A stretch of DNA of 46,816 bases from Massilia sp. HP4 (GTDB taxonomy: Bacteria; Pseudomonadota; Gammaproteobacteria; Burkholderiales; Burkholderiaceae_D). Position 1 is the first letter of the stretch. Every line of letters starts with the position of its first letter. The position numbers and the translations under genes were made by a program. Location of the stretch: NCBI RefSeq assembly GCF_005222695.1, contig NZ_STGG01000039.1, positions 1 through 46,816 on the forward strand, written 5' to 3'. Below are positions 25,869 to 34,268 of this stretch, in pieces. Under the pieces are notes generated by a model. That model had not been told where the DNA came from. It made no database searches and was given only the letters and a program-made list of their open reading frames with translations.

Positions 25869-27356
25869 ATGTTCCAGTCCCCCAGCTCGAACTTGCGGGC
25901 CGCCGGCGTCGTGCTGCTCACACTCGCGATCTTCGTGGTCGATGCCTTCACGGCGCTCGATATCGCCATCGCCGTGCTGTACGTGGTGGTGGTCCTGTGC
26001 GCCACCAGCGCCTGGTCGCGCCGCGGCGTGCTGCTCACCGGCGTCGCCTGCGTGACGCTGACGGTGGGAGCCTTCGCCCTTACTCACCACGACCTGGCCT
26101 CGAGCCCGATGGCGCGCTGCCTGGTCAGCGTCGCCGCGATCTCGATCACCACCGTGCTGGCGCTGGCCGGCATGGCTGCCACCGATGCGCTGCGCCAGCG
26201 CTCCGAGTCGCTGCGCCTGTCCGAAGCCTTCCTGGCCAGCACCCAGCGCATCAGCCGCACCAGCAGCTTCCGCTTCCAGGCGCCGGGCGGCGCGATGTAC
26301 TGGTCCGACGAAGCCGCGCGCATCTATGGCGTCGACCTCGCGGTCACGCCCACCCAGGAACTGGTGCGCGAACGCACCCATCCCGACGACCTGCACCTGC
26401 TGGCGTCGGCAATCGAACAGGCCGATCGCGGAGAGCCGGCCATCGAGCTGCGCCACCGCCTGCGCATGCCCGACGGCACAGTCAAGCACGTGCACATGAT
26501 CGCGCACCTGGCGGCGGTCCATGGCGGACAATTCGACTACCTGGGCGCGCTGATGGACGTCAGCGCGGCGCACGAGGCGGCCGAGGCGCTGCACCGCACC
26601 CAGGCCCAGCTGGCCCATGCGACCCGGGTCACCACGCTGGGCGAGCTGGCGGCCTCGATCGCGCACGAAGTCAACCAGCCGCTTGCGGCGGTGAGCACCA
26701 ACGGCAATGCCTGCCTGCGCTGGCTTGACCGTCCCGAACCCGACCTGCTCGAAGCGCGCCTGGCGCTCGACCGGATCCTGGCCGACACCTGCCGCGCCAG
26801 CGAGGTCATCAAGCGGATCCGGGCGCTGGCGCGCAAGGGCGAGGCGCAGCGCATGCCGCTCGACGTCAACGCCCTGCTGCGCGACACCGCGTCCCTGGTC
26901 CAGCGCGAACTGAGCAACCATCGGATCGTGCTCGAGCTACGGCTCGCGCCGCTGCTGCCCCTGGTCGAGGGCGATGCAGTGCAGCTGCAGCAGGTGGTGA
27001 TCAACCTGCTCATGAACGCCATGCAGGCGATCGATGGCTCGGGCCCGGAATGGCTGCGGCGCCGGCAGCGCATCGTGGTGTCCACCTGCCTGCAAGACGG
27101 GCAGGTCACGGTCGAGGTGGCCGATTCGGGTCCGGGGCTGAGCGAAGCCCAGGCCGGCCGCCTGTTCGAGGCCTTCTACACCACCAAGGAGGACGGCATG
27201 GGCATGGGCCTGGCCATCTGCCGCTCGATCGTCGACGCCCACGGCGGCCGGATCCGCGCCGTGGCCCACGACGGCCCGGGCGCCACGCTCGCGTTCACCC
27301 TGCCCTGCGCCGCGGTGGCGGCCAGGGCCGGCGCCGCCGCCGGAGTCGCGGCATGA
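25869..27356 (+). CDS. PAS-domain membrane histidine kinase
   Basis: A 495-residue sensor kinase. Three to four hydrophobic helices form the N-terminus (about residues 10-105). A PAS domain follows (about 120-230; FRFQAPGGAMYWSDEAARIY). The dimerisation domain has H266 in SIAHEVNQPLAAVSTNG, the HEVNQPLAA subtype seen with FixJ-type partners. The ATPase domain (about 370-485) carries NLLMNAMQAI, ADSGPGLS and MGMGLAICRS. The short membrane region with no periplasmic domain suggests sensing in the membrane or through the PAS pocket. No conserved haem-binding residue can be assigned by eye. It overlaps the FixJ-type regulator gene by four bases (ATGA), marking a cognate pair. Confidence 0.92.
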   Translation: MFQSPSSNLRAAGVVLLTLAIFVVDAFTALDIAIAVLYVVVVLCATSAWSRRGVLLTGVACVTLTVGAFALTHHDLASSPMARCLVSVAAISITTVLALAGMAATDALRQRSESLRLSEAFLASTQRISRTSSFRFQAPGGAMYWSDEAARIYGVDLAVTPTQELVRERTHPDDLHLLASAIEQADRGEPAIELRHRLRMPDGTVKHVHMIAHLAAVHGGQFDYLGALMDVSAAHEAAEALHRTQAQLAHATRVTTLGELAASIAHEVNQPLAAVSTNGNACLRWLDRPEPDLLEARLALDRILADTCRASEVIKRIRALARKGEAQRMPLDVNALLRDTASLVQRELSNHRIVLELRLAPLLPLVEGDAVQLQQVVINLLMNAMQAIDGSGPEWLRRRQRIVVSTCLQDGQVTVEVADSGPGLSEAQAGRLFEAFYTTKEDGMGMGLAICRSIVDAHGGRIRAVAHDGPGATLAFTLPCAAVAARAGAAAGVAA

Positions 27357-28027
27357 GCGCCGCCATGCCGCCTGCGCCGCATTCGGCCGAACCAGTCGTG
27401 TTCATCGTCGACGACGACGCCGCGCTGCGTGCTTCGCTATCGAGCCTGCTGCGTTCCTGCGGCTTCCGGGTCGCCGACTATGCCTCCGGCGCCGGGTTCC
27501 TGGCCGCCGCGCTGCCCGACTGCCCGTGCTGCCTGCTGCTCGACGTGCGCCTGCAGGGCGCCAGCGGCCTCGACTTCCAGGCCGAGCTGGCACGGCGCCG
27601 GATCGACCTGCCGATCGTGTTCATGACCGGCCACGGCGACATCCCGATGACGGTGCGCGCAATGAAGGCCGGCGCGGTCGACTTCCTCGCCAAGCCGTTT
27701 CGCGAGCAGGACCTGCTCGACGCCGTGGCGGCGGCCCTGGCGCGCGACGGCGAACGGCGCGCCAGCGCGAGCGCGGCCGGCGAGCTGGCGGCGCGCTATG
27801 CCGGGCTCACGCCGCGCGAGCGCGAGATCATGGGCCTGGCTGCGAGCGGCCTGATGAACAAGCAGATCGCCGGCCAGGTGGGCACCAGCGAGATCACGGT
27901 CAAGATCCACCGCGCGAACGCGATGCGCAAGATGCAGGCCAGGACCTTCGCCGACCTGGTGCGCATGGCCGAGGCGCTCGGTCTCGACATCTCGGAGGCG
28001 CGACCCGGATCCTATACCCGGGTATGA
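27353..28027 (+). CDS. FixJ/StyR-type response regulator
   Basis: A 224-residue regulator. The receiver (about residues 14-130) has the acidic pocket in FIVDDDAALR and D64 in LLLDVRLQGASG. Threonine in VFMTGHGDIPMTVRAMKAGA and lysine in FLAKPF complete the switch residues. The GHGDIPM loop is typical of FixJ-like proteins. A LuxR-type helix-turn-helix (about 153-210) reads LTPREREIMGLAASGLMNKQ followed by GTSEITVKIHRANAMRKM. Translation starts within the stop of the kinase gene, so it is the partner of that kinase. An orphan receiver gene follows 75 bases later and may be part of the same pathway. Confidence 0.93.
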   Translation: MSAAMPPAPHSAEPVVFIVDDDAALRASLSSLLRSCGFRVADYASGAGFLAAALPDCPCCLLLDVRLQGASGLDFQAELARRRIDLPIVFMTGHGDIPMTVRAMKAGAVDFLAKPFREQDLLDAVAAALARDGERRASASAAGELAARYAGLTPREREIMGLAASGLMNKQIAGQVGTSEITVKIHRANAMRKMQARTFADLVRMAEALGLDISEARPGSYTRV

Positions 28028-28102
28028 TGTCGCGCGGCCGCGATTGCGGCTATCCTGCTCCCAAGAACAGGATGCCTTTCGCCTCCTGAACCGGAGCGCC
28101 TC

Positions 28103-28486
28103 GTGTCACACCAGTTAACCATTTCCATTATCGACGACGACGACTCGGTGCGCCAGGCGCTCGGCAGCCTGGTGCGCTCGCTCGGCTTTGCCGCCGCCCT
28201 GTTCGGGTCGGCCGAGCAATTCATCGAGGCCGGCGCCGTCGCCGCCAGCGCGGTGGTCGTCACCGACGTCCAGATGCCCGGCATGACCGGGGTCGACCTG
28301 CAGGACCGGCTGCGCCGCGAAGGCCATGCCGTGCCCATGATCTTCATCACCGCCTTCCCCGAGGAAGCGCTGCGCAAGCGCGCCTTCGCCGCCGGCGCCT
28401 GCTGCTTCCTGGGCAAGCCCTTCGACGGCGACATCATGATCCGCTGCATCGAATCGGCACTGTCGCCCGACACCTCGATCTATTGA
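28103..28486 (+). CDS. Single-domain response regulator (orphan receiver)
   Basis: A 127-residue stand-alone receiver domain: acidic pocket at SIIDDDDSVRQAL, phospho-acceptor D55 in VVTDVQMPGMTGVDL, conserved threonine in FITAFPEE and lysine in FLGKPFDG. There is no output domain. It starts at a GTG with GGAG six bases upstream. Position directly after a kinase/FixJ-type pair suggests that it competes for phosphate from the kinase or relays it, as FixL/FixJ/FixK2-like side receivers do; that is an inference. The conserved KPF lysine and the RxxAFAAGA stretch show an intact fold. Confidence 0.9.
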   Translation: MSHQLTISIIDDDDSVRQALGSLVRSLGFAAALFGSAEQFIEAGAVAASAVVVTDVQMPGMTGVDLQDRLRREGHAVPMIFITAFPEEALRKRAFAAGACCFLGKPFDGDIMIRCIESALSPDTSIY

Positions 28487-28806
28487 TGCCGCGCCGCCTG
28501 CGGCCGGCCATCCATGCGCTGCCGGCCTGCGTGATCGCTTTCGGCGCGGCGCTGCCCTGTACGCTGGAGCGCTGCTGCGCAAGGCCGGGCTGACGCGCCG
28601 CTACCACTTCCAGTTCGTCATCCAGGCCGCCTGATTCCGCTGCCGCTCCCGGCCAGGGCGTCCGCGGCATCGTCTCATTCTTGCTACCTAGTCATAAATA
28701 AGAATAGGAATGATTCGTATTAGTGTTTAGAATGTTGCCGGTTCGATCTCTTTACACGGATTTACACCTGTAATTACACGCTCTTGACTAAAACTACGGA
28801 TACACG
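28487..28806. other. Non-coding gap before the second TonB receptor
   Basis: The first half (to about 28635) is GC-rich and holds only an open stretch without a start codon that ends ALLRKAGLTRRYHFQFVIQA and a TGA. It could be a decayed gene tail, but this is weak. The second half turns AT-rich and holds the Fur-box-like palindrome (28703-28721) and several possible -10 boxes (such as TAGAAT at 28728-28733). Nothing else is recognised. Confidence 0.5.
28703..28721. promoter_or_regulatory. Fur-box-like palindrome before the TonB receptor
   Basis: AATAGGAAT-G-ATTCGTATT is a 9-1-9 inverted repeat with eight of nine arm positions paired. It has the architecture and AT-rich flanks of a Fur box and lies 85 bases before a catecholate-receptor-like gene. 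It matches the E. coli consensus only moderately (about ten of nineteen positions). Confidence 0.55.
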
Positions 28807-30951
28807 ATGCCTACCCCAACCTTGCACGCCCACTTGCTGCGCCGCTCCCTCCTCAGCCTCGCCATCGGCGCCCTGCCCTTCGCCGCCAACGCCAATGTGA
28901 ATGCGGTGCCGGCCGAGATGTCGACGGTCGTCATCACCGCCTCCGGCTTCGAGCAGACGATCCGCGAGGCGCCGGCCTCGATCACCGTGCTGACCCGCGA
29001 GCAGCTCGAGAAGGAACGCTTCGGCAACCTGGCCCAGGCCCTGGAAAGCGTGGAAGGCATCGACGTCGCCGCCGCCGGCGACAAGACCGGCGGCATGAAC
29101 ATCAGCATCCGCGGCATGCCGAGCGACTACACCCTGATCCTGATCGACGGCCGCCGCCAGAACGCGGCCGGCAACGTGACCCCGAATGGCTTCGGCGGCA
29201 CCTCGACCAGCTTCATGCCGCCAGTGGGCGCGATCGAGCGCATCGAGATCATCCGCGGCCCGATGTCGACCCTGTACGGTTCGGATGCGATGGGCGGCGT
29301 GGTCAACATCATCACGCGCAAGGTCGGCAAGAACTGGAGCGGCACGGTATCGGCCGACTACACGGTGCAAGAGGAATCGGCGTTCGGCGATGTCAAGGCC
29401 GGCAAGTTCTACCTGAGCGGCCCGATCGTCAGCGAAGTGCTCGGTCTTGCCTTGCGCGGCAGCGCGCAGCGCCGCGATGCCGCCAGCGTCAGCCACGAGA
29501 ACCAGACCCGCGACCTGACCATGGGTGCCAATCCGGTCGAGTCGACGGTGCGCAACCTGGGCGCGCGCCTGGCCTTCACGCCGAACCGCTACCACGAGGT
29601 GACGCTGGACGCCGACGCCATGCGCCAGAAATACGACAACTCGACCAGCCAGCTGGGCACCCTCGGCGTGCAGGGCGGCTATGGTCCCGAGCAGAAGTAC
29701 AACCGTGACCAGTACACGCTGGCCTACAAGGCGCGCCTGCCGTTCGGCACCTGGGACAGCAGCTATATGGTCAACCAGACCGAGACCATCGGCCGCACGA
29801 TCCCGCCGGGCACGCCGGGCGCGGTCGCCGGATCGGCGCGCACGCTGGAAGTCGAGAGCAAGGTGTTCGACACCAAGTTGCTGGTCCCATGGGGCAACCA
29901 CCTGACCACCGTCGGCGCCCAGCACTGGGATGCCGAGATGGTCGACGGCGTGGCGCCGGAGTCCTTCGCCTTCACCCAGAAAGCGCTGTTCCTGGAAGAC
30001 GAATGGCGCTTCGCCGACACCCTGGCCCTGACCGTCGGCGCGCGCTACGACGACCACAGCGTGTTCGGCGGCCAGACCAGCCCGCGCGGCTACCTGGTGT
30101 GGACGGCTTCGCCGCGCTGGACCTTCAAGGGCGGCGTCAGCAAGGGATATAAAACCCCGCGCGTCGAGCAGCTCTCGCCCGGCATCAACGGCTTCGGCGG
30201 CCAGGGCACGATTCCCCTGGTCGGCAGCCCGGGTCTGAAGCCCGAAATCAGCGTGACGACCGAACTGGGCGCCTACTTCGACAACGGCGCCGGCTGGACC
30301 GCCAACGCGACGGTGTTCAACAACGACTTCGAGGACAAGATCACCAGCGGCACCGGCCTGCTCAACTGCTCGTTCCGCGGTAACCTGAACCGTCCGGGCT
30401 GCGTCAGCTTCGGCAACTGGCCGAATGTCGACGCCTTCGGCCAGTCGACCAACGTCGACGAGGCCGTGACCCGCGGCTTCGAGCTGGCCACCCGCTTCCC
30501 GATCGCCGCCGGCTGGGCCGCAAGCGCCAACTACACCTATACCGACAGCGAACAAAAGAGCGGCCCGAACGAGGGCAAGCCGCTGGGGGATACGCCCGAA
30601 CATTCGGTCAATGCGCGCGTGACCTGGGACATCTCGCCGCAGTGGAATTCGTGGCTGCGCGCCGAGTACCGCAGCGAGCGATTCCGCGACCCGGGCACCT
30701 CGGCGTCCACCCGCGCCGCCAAGGCGCAGCTGGGCGACTACAAGGCCTATACCCAGCTGCACCTGGGCACCAGCTACCAGGTCACGCCGACGGTCTCGAT
30801 CAATGCCGCGATCTACAACCTGCTCAACAAGGACTTCATCGACTACCGTCCTTACCAGGATACGGCGACGGGGCCACTCACCTACACCAGCGTGTTCGTC
30901 AACAATATGGATGGCCGTCGCCTGTGGCTGTCGATGAACGTCGACTTCTGA
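28807..30951 (+). CDS. TonB-dependent siderophore-type receptor (FepA/CirA-like)
   Basis: A 714-residue outer-membrane receptor. A signal peptide (about residues 1-29, ending AANAN) is followed by the TonB box (MSTVVITASG). The plug (about 45-165) has NISIRGMPSDYTLILIDGRRQ, RIEIIRGPMSTLYGSDAMGG and VVNIITRKVG. The barrel ends with WLSMNVDF. The DGRRQ and GSDAMGG motifs and the length fit catecholate-siderophore receptors of the FepA/CirA/PfeA group. In the barrel, an extracellular loop holds two cysteines (NCSFRGNLNRPGCVSF), as often seen in these receptors. A Fur-like palindrome upstream suggests iron control. A strong terminator follows, so it is transcribed alone. Confidence 0.92.
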   Translation: MPTPTLHAHLLRRSLLSLAIGALPFAANANVNAVPAEMSTVVITASGFEQTIREAPASITVLTREQLEKERFGNLAQALESVEGIDVAAAGDKTGGMNISIRGMPSDYTLILIDGRRQNAAGNVTPNGFGGTSTSFMPPVGAIERIEIIRGPMSTLYGSDAMGGVVNIITRKVGKNWSGTVSADYTVQEESAFGDVKAGKFYLSGPIVSEVLGLALRGSAQRRDAASVSHENQTRDLTMGANPVESTVRNLGARLAFTPNRYHEVTLDADAMRQKYDNSTSQLGTLGVQGGYGPEQKYNRDQYTLAYKARLPFGTWDSSYMVNQTETIGRTIPPGTPGAVAGSARTLEVESKVFDTKLLVPWGNHLTTVGAQHWDAEMVDGVAPESFAFTQKALFLEDEWRFADTLALTVGARYDDHSVFGGQTSPRGYLVWTASPRWTFKGGVSKGYKTPRVEQLSPGINGFGGQGTIPLVGSPGLKPEISVTTELGAYFDNGAGWTANATVFNNDFEDKITSGTGLLNCSFRGNLNRPGCVSFGNWPNVDAFGQSTNVDEAVTRGFELATRFPIAAGWAASANYTYTDSEQKSGPNEGKPLGDTPEHSVNARVTWDISPQWNSWLRAEYRSERFRDPGTSASTRAAKAQLGDYKAYTQLHLGTSYQVTPTVSINAAIYNLLNKDFIDYRPYQDTATGPLTYTSVFVNNMDGRRLWLSMNVDF

Positions 30952-30962
30952 TGCGGGTGTGA

Positions 30963-30987
30963 AGCGCTGCGCTCAGCGCTTTTTCTT
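30963..30987 (+). terminator. Intrinsic terminator after the TonB receptor
   Basis: AGCGCTG (30963-30969) pairs with CAGCGCT (30974-30980) around CGCT, followed by TTTTTCTT. It also covers the end of the broken Rap1a-like gene on the other strand. Confidence 0.88.
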
Positions 30988-31362
30988 GCCCGCGCCCTTG
31001 GTGGAACCCGGGCAGGGGAAGCGCCGGCACAGTTCGGCCAGCACCAGCGGCGCCGCGTTTTCTTTCAGTTGGGCCGGCTTGCGCGTCGCCTTCAGGTGGC
31101 GCACCACGGCCAGGTTCAATTCGCCGGGGAGCACCGGCCTGGCCAGGCATCATTCGCGACCGTGGGCGCCGTCCTTGATGCCGTTCAGATAGGCGTCGAC
31201 TTTCTCGCGGTTGATGTAGTCGAGCTGGGTCTTCGGCTCCTTGAGCCGGTGCTCGACGACCTCTTGGCCGGTCATCGTATTGAACGGATACACATAGGGA
31301 ATCGCCGCCTGCGCAGAGAGCGGAAGGCAGGCCGCGATCCCGATCCAGATGCAGGTTTTCAT
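30973..31362 (-). pseudogene. Rap1a/Tai-type protein gene interrupted by an in-frame TGA
   Basis: The reading frame starts at an ATG (31362) with AGGAG five bases upstream. It encodes a signal peptide (MKTCIWIGIAACLPLSAQAA) and a domain with MTGQEVVEHRL and AYLNGIKDGAHGRE. It then meets TGA at 31152-31150. The same frame continues directly as CLARPVLPGELNLAVVRHLK, later APLVLAELCRRFPCP, to a TGA at 30975-30973. The joined 129-residue product has the whole Rap1a/Tai domain, in which GREWC is the expected reading across the break, so TGG (Trp) has become TGA. Rap1a/Tai proteins are periplasmic, and some are immunity proteins to T6SS amidases. A truncated 70-residue product could still be made; a sequencing error is also possible. 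Confidence 0.75.
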
Positions 31363-31422
31363 CGCCTCTCCTGGTGGGCCTTCCATCGTGCAGGCCCGGT
31401 TGTGGCCGGCCCTTGCGCACCC

Positions 31423-32337
31423 TCAATCGTGCGCCAGCCGCAGATCCGGATCGTCCGCGAACACCTGCGCCAGCCACTCGGCGAATGCCTGCAGCCGCGG
31501 GTTGGCGATGCGGCCTCGCGGATACAGCAGCGACACCGGCATCGGTGTCGGACACACCCCGGGCAACACCTCGACCAATCCGCCCGCACGATTGCGCACC
31601 TGGTAGCGCGCCAGCTGCGCCAGGCCAAGCCCCTGCAAGGCGAGAAGCAGGTTGGCCTCGGCGTCGTTGACCGCGATCCCGCCTTTCACCACCACCTTGC
31701 GCAGCGCAGCGCCATCCTGCAGCTCCCACTCGAAGGCACGCCCGGTGCGGCCCGAGAAATGCACGATGCCGTCATGCTGCGCGAGGTCATCGATCGAGAC
31801 CGGCGTGCCGCGCCGCGCCAGGTAGTCGGGCGTGGCCGCGATCACGAAGCGCATCAGGCCGATGCGGCGCGCCACCAGGCTGGAATCCTGCAGCGCCCCG
31901 ACCCGCAGCGCGCAATCGATGCCTTCTCCGGTGAGGTCGACCAGGCGGTCGCCCATGCCGATCGAGAGATCGATACCGGGCCAGGCCCGACGGAATTGGC
32001 CGATCCGGGGCAGCACGACGGCGCGGCCGAGGGCGCCCGGCAGGTCGATCCGCAGCCGTCCCTGCATGCGGCGCGCATCCAGGTCCAGGAAATCGGCTTC
32101 GGCAGTGTCGATGGCGGCCAGGATCGCCGCGCATTGTTCGTAGTAGCGTTCGCCGTCGGGCGTGAGCGACAGCCGGCGCGTGGTGCGCTGCAGGAGCTGG
32201 GCGCCCAGGTGGCGCTCCAGGTTCTGCATGGTCGCCGTGAGCGAGGCGCGCGGCAGGTTGAGCGATTCGGCGGCCCGGGTGAAGCTATTGGCCTCGACGA
32301 TCCGCACGAAGGTCTGCATCGCCTTCACCTTGTCCAT
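31423..32337 (-). CDS. LysR-family regulator divergent from an MFS transporter
   Basis: A 304-residue LysR regulator. The DNA-binding domain is typical of the CrgA/DsdC-like subgroup: MDKVKAMQTFVRIVEANSFT and the recognition region LNLPRASLTATMQNLERHLG, then LLQRTTRRLSLTPDGERYYE. The effector domain fills the rest. It is divergent from the MFS gene, and the gap holds an inverted repeat (32341-32370) suited to LysR binding. It therefore probably controls the transporter and itself. The inducer is unknown, but an exported compound is a reasonable guess. Confidence 0.92.
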   Translation of the reverse strand: MDKVKAMQTFVRIVEANSFTRAAESLNLPRASLTATMQNLERHLGAQLLQRTTRRLSLTPDGERYYEQCAAILAAIDTAEADFLDLDARRMQGRLRIDLPGALGRAVVLPRIGQFRRAWPGIDLSIGMGDRLVDLTGEGIDCALRVGALQDSSLVARRIGLMRFVIAATPDYLARRGTPVSIDDLAQHDGIVHFSGRTGRAFEWELQDGAALRKVVVKGGIAVNDAEANLLLALQGLGLAQLARYQVRNRAGGLVEVLPGVCPTPMPVSLLYPRGRIANPRLQAFAEWLAQVFADDPDLRLAHD

Positions 32338-32340
32338 GAT

Positions 32341-32370
32341 TGTTCACATTAAATGAATTGTATGTGAGCA
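32341..32370. promoter_or_regulatory. Candidate LysR operator between lysR and the MFS gene
   Basis: TGTTCACAT (32341-32349) and ATGTGAGCA (32362-32370) are inverted with eight of nine positions matching, over a 12-base AT-rich spacer. It lies beside a possible -10 (TTATAC, 32371-32376) for the MFS gene. Confidence 0.5.
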
Positions 32371-32440
32371 TTATACCCCAATTATCTTTGCTGCAAGCCT
32401 GCCTAGAATGGGATCGGTCAATCACCTTCTGGAGCGCTGC

Positions 32441-33661
32441 ATGACAACTTCACCCCAACAACCGCTATCGGGCGCCATGACACTGCTGCTGGCCGCCGCC
32501 GCCGGCATCATCGTCGCCAACCTGTATTACGCCCAACCGCTGGTCGGCCCGATCGGTGCCGCCCTCGGCATGCCGCCGGCGGCCGCCGGCCTGGTGGTCA
32601 CCCTGACCCAGATCGGCTACTGCCTCGGCCTGCTGTTCATCGTGCCGCTGGGCGACCTGCTCGAAAACCGGCGCCTGATCGTGGGCGGCCTGCTCGCCAC
32701 CGGCGCGGCCCTGGCCCTGGCCGCGATTGCCAGCACGGGCTGGCAATTCCTGCTGGCCGCGCTGGCGATCGGCCTGGGCGCCGTGGTGGCCCAGGTGCTG
32801 GTGCCGTTCGCGGCCCACCTGGCGCCCGAAGCGACGCGCGGCCAGACCGTGGGCAAGGTGGTCAGCGGCCTGCTGCTGGGGATCATGGTGGCGCGGCCGG
32901 TGGCCAGCGTGCTGGCCGGTGTCGGCGGCTGGCAAGCCGTGTTCGGCATCGCCGCCGCCCTGGTGCTGCTGCTTGCCGTGGTGCTGCACTTGACGCTGCC
33001 GCAGCGCCTTCCGGTCGCCACCCAGCGCTATGCAAGCCTGATCGCCTCGCTGTGGCCGGTGCTGGTCAATACCGTCGTGCTGCGCCGCCGCGCGCTGTAC
33101 CACGCCGGCCTGTTCGGCGCCTTCAGCCTGTTCTGGACCGTGGTGCCGCAAGCCTTGTCCGGCCCCGGTTTTGGCTTGAGCCAGAACGGCATCGCGCTGT
33201 TCGCCCTGGTCGGCATGGCCGGCGCCGTGGCCTCGCCCATCGCCGGCCGCCTGGCCGACAAGGGCCACACGCTTGGCGCCACCGCGATTGCGCTCGGCGT
33301 CGGCGCCCTGAGCTTCATGCTGCCGCTGTTTGGGCCAGATCCGACGCCGCAGTCGAAGCCGCTGGCGCTCGGCCTGCTGGCGCTGGCCGCCATCGCGCTC
33401 GACGCTGCCGTCGCCGCCAACCTGGTGCTGGGCCAGCGCGCCCTGTTCGCGCTCGGCGCCGACATCCGCAGCCGCCTGAACGGCTTGTATTTCGCCCTGT
33501 TCTTCGCCGGCGGCGCGTTCGGCTCGGCGCTCGGCGGCTGGATCTACGCCCAGCATGGCTGGCATGCGGCGCTGGTGGCCGGCATGCTGCTGCCGGCGCT
33601 GGCCCTGCCGGCCTGGCTGTGGGAGGCGGCCGAACATGCGGCGGCCAGCCAGCGTGCCTGA
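32441..33661 (+). CDS. Major facilitator superfamily transporter (DHA1-like)
   Basis: A 406-residue inner-membrane protein with about twelve helices. The N-terminal half reads ANLYYAQPLVGPIGAALGMP, then IVPLGDLLENRRLIVGGLLA, a variant of motif A (G-x-x-x-D-R/E-x-x-R/N-R) that fixes the family. The protein belongs to the small-molecule efflux type rather than sugar uptake, by resemblance only. The ATG at 32441 has GGAG seven bases before it. A LysR gene lies divergently with a palindrome between them, so it is probably induced by its substrate. No periplasmic adaptor or outer-membrane channel gene is adjacent. Confidence 0.9.
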   Translation: MTTSPQQPLSGAMTLLLAAAAGIIVANLYYAQPLVGPIGAALGMPPAAAGLVVTLTQIGYCLGLLFIVPLGDLLENRRLIVGGLLATGAALALAAIASTGWQFLLAALAIGLGAVVAQVLVPFAAHLAPEATRGQTVGKVVSGLLLGIMVARPVASVLAGVGGWQAVFGIAAALVLLLAVVLHLTLPQRLPVATQRYASLIASLWPVLVNTVVLRRRALYHAGLFGAFSLFWTVVPQALSGPGFGLSQNGIALFALVGMAGAVASPIAGRLADKGHTLGATAIALGVGALSFMLPLFGPDPTPQSKPLALGLLALAAIALDAAVAANLVLGQRALFALGADIRSRLNGLYFALFFAGGAFGSALGGWIYAQHGWHAALVAGMLLPALALPAWLWEAAEHAAASQRA

Positions 33662-33732
33662 GCGCCTGCTGGTCTGCGTAGCGGCGCCGGATATGGTCTA
33701 ATGAATCACCGTCCAACACCCCAGGGACCCGC

Positions 33733-34266
33733 ATGCAAGCCAACGATTCCACGCCGCCGGCCGCGCCGGCGGAACTCGACGAAGCCACCCTCGAATGGGT
33801 GCGCAAGGTGTTCCAGCATGCCCGCGCCGGCGACGCCGATCCGCTCGGCGCGCTGCTGGCCCAGGGCCTGCCGCCCAATCTGCGCAATGAACGCGGCGAC
33901 AGCCTGTTGATGCTGGCCTGCTACCACGGCCACCATGACGCCGCGCGCGTGCTACTCGAGCACGGCGCCGATCCGCAACTCATGAACGACGCCTCCCAGA
34001 CGCCTTTGCACGGCGCCGCCTTCAAGGGTGACCTGGCCGTGGCCACGCTCCTGCTCGACCACGGCGCGATTCCCGACCATGCGGGACCGTCGGGCAAGAC
34101 GGCGCTGATGTTCGCCGCCATGTTCAACCGGGTCGACATCGCGCGCCTGCTGATCGCGCGCGGCGCCGATCCTGGCAGGCGCGACGCCGACGGAGTCAGC
34201 GCCCACGATGCGGCAAGCCGCATGGGCGCGAAAGACACCGCCGCGTTGCTGGCGCCGACCGCTTGA
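33733..34266 (+). CDS. Ankyrin-repeat protein
   Basis: A 177-residue cytoplasmic protein (no signal peptide) made of about four ankyrin repeats after a 30-residue leader. Repeats are visible as RGDSLLMLACYHGHHDAARV followed by LLEHGADPQ, then QTPLHGAAFKGDLAVATLLL followed by DHGAIPDH, then GKTALMFAAMFNRVDIARLL followed by IARGADPG, and a final DGVSAHDAASRMGAKDT. Ankyrin repeats mediate protein-protein binding; single bacterial proteins of this sort are often found beside catalases or other stress genes, though none is here. The partner is unknown. It is convergent with the PEP-CTERM gene, two bases apart. Confidence 0.9.
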   Translation: MQANDSTPPAAPAELDEATLEWVRKVFQHARAGDADPLGALLAQGLPPNLRNERGDSLLMLACYHGHHDAARVLLEHGADPQLMNDASQTPLHGAAFKGDLAVATLLLDHGAIPDHAGPSGKTALMFAAMFNRVDIARLLIARGADPGRRDADGVSAHDAASRMGAKDTAALLAPTA

Positions 34267-34268
34267 AC

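Noticed and set aside
28014..28025. 12-base palindrome ATACCCGGGTAT at the end of the FixJ-type gene
   Set aside because: It lies over the last codons and the stop, with no promoter or T-run nearby; likely chance.
28487..28635. A decayed gene ending in ALLRKAGLTRRYHFQFVIQA before the second TonB receptor
   Set aside because: The stretch lacks a start codon and any family match I know; open frames of this length are expected by chance at this GC content.
31150..31152. Selenocysteine at the in-frame TGA of the Rap1a-like gene
   Set aside because: The family has tryptophan at this place, no selenoprotein of this family is known to me, and no SECIS-like hairpin directly after the TGA stands out. 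A TGG-to-TGA change is simpler.
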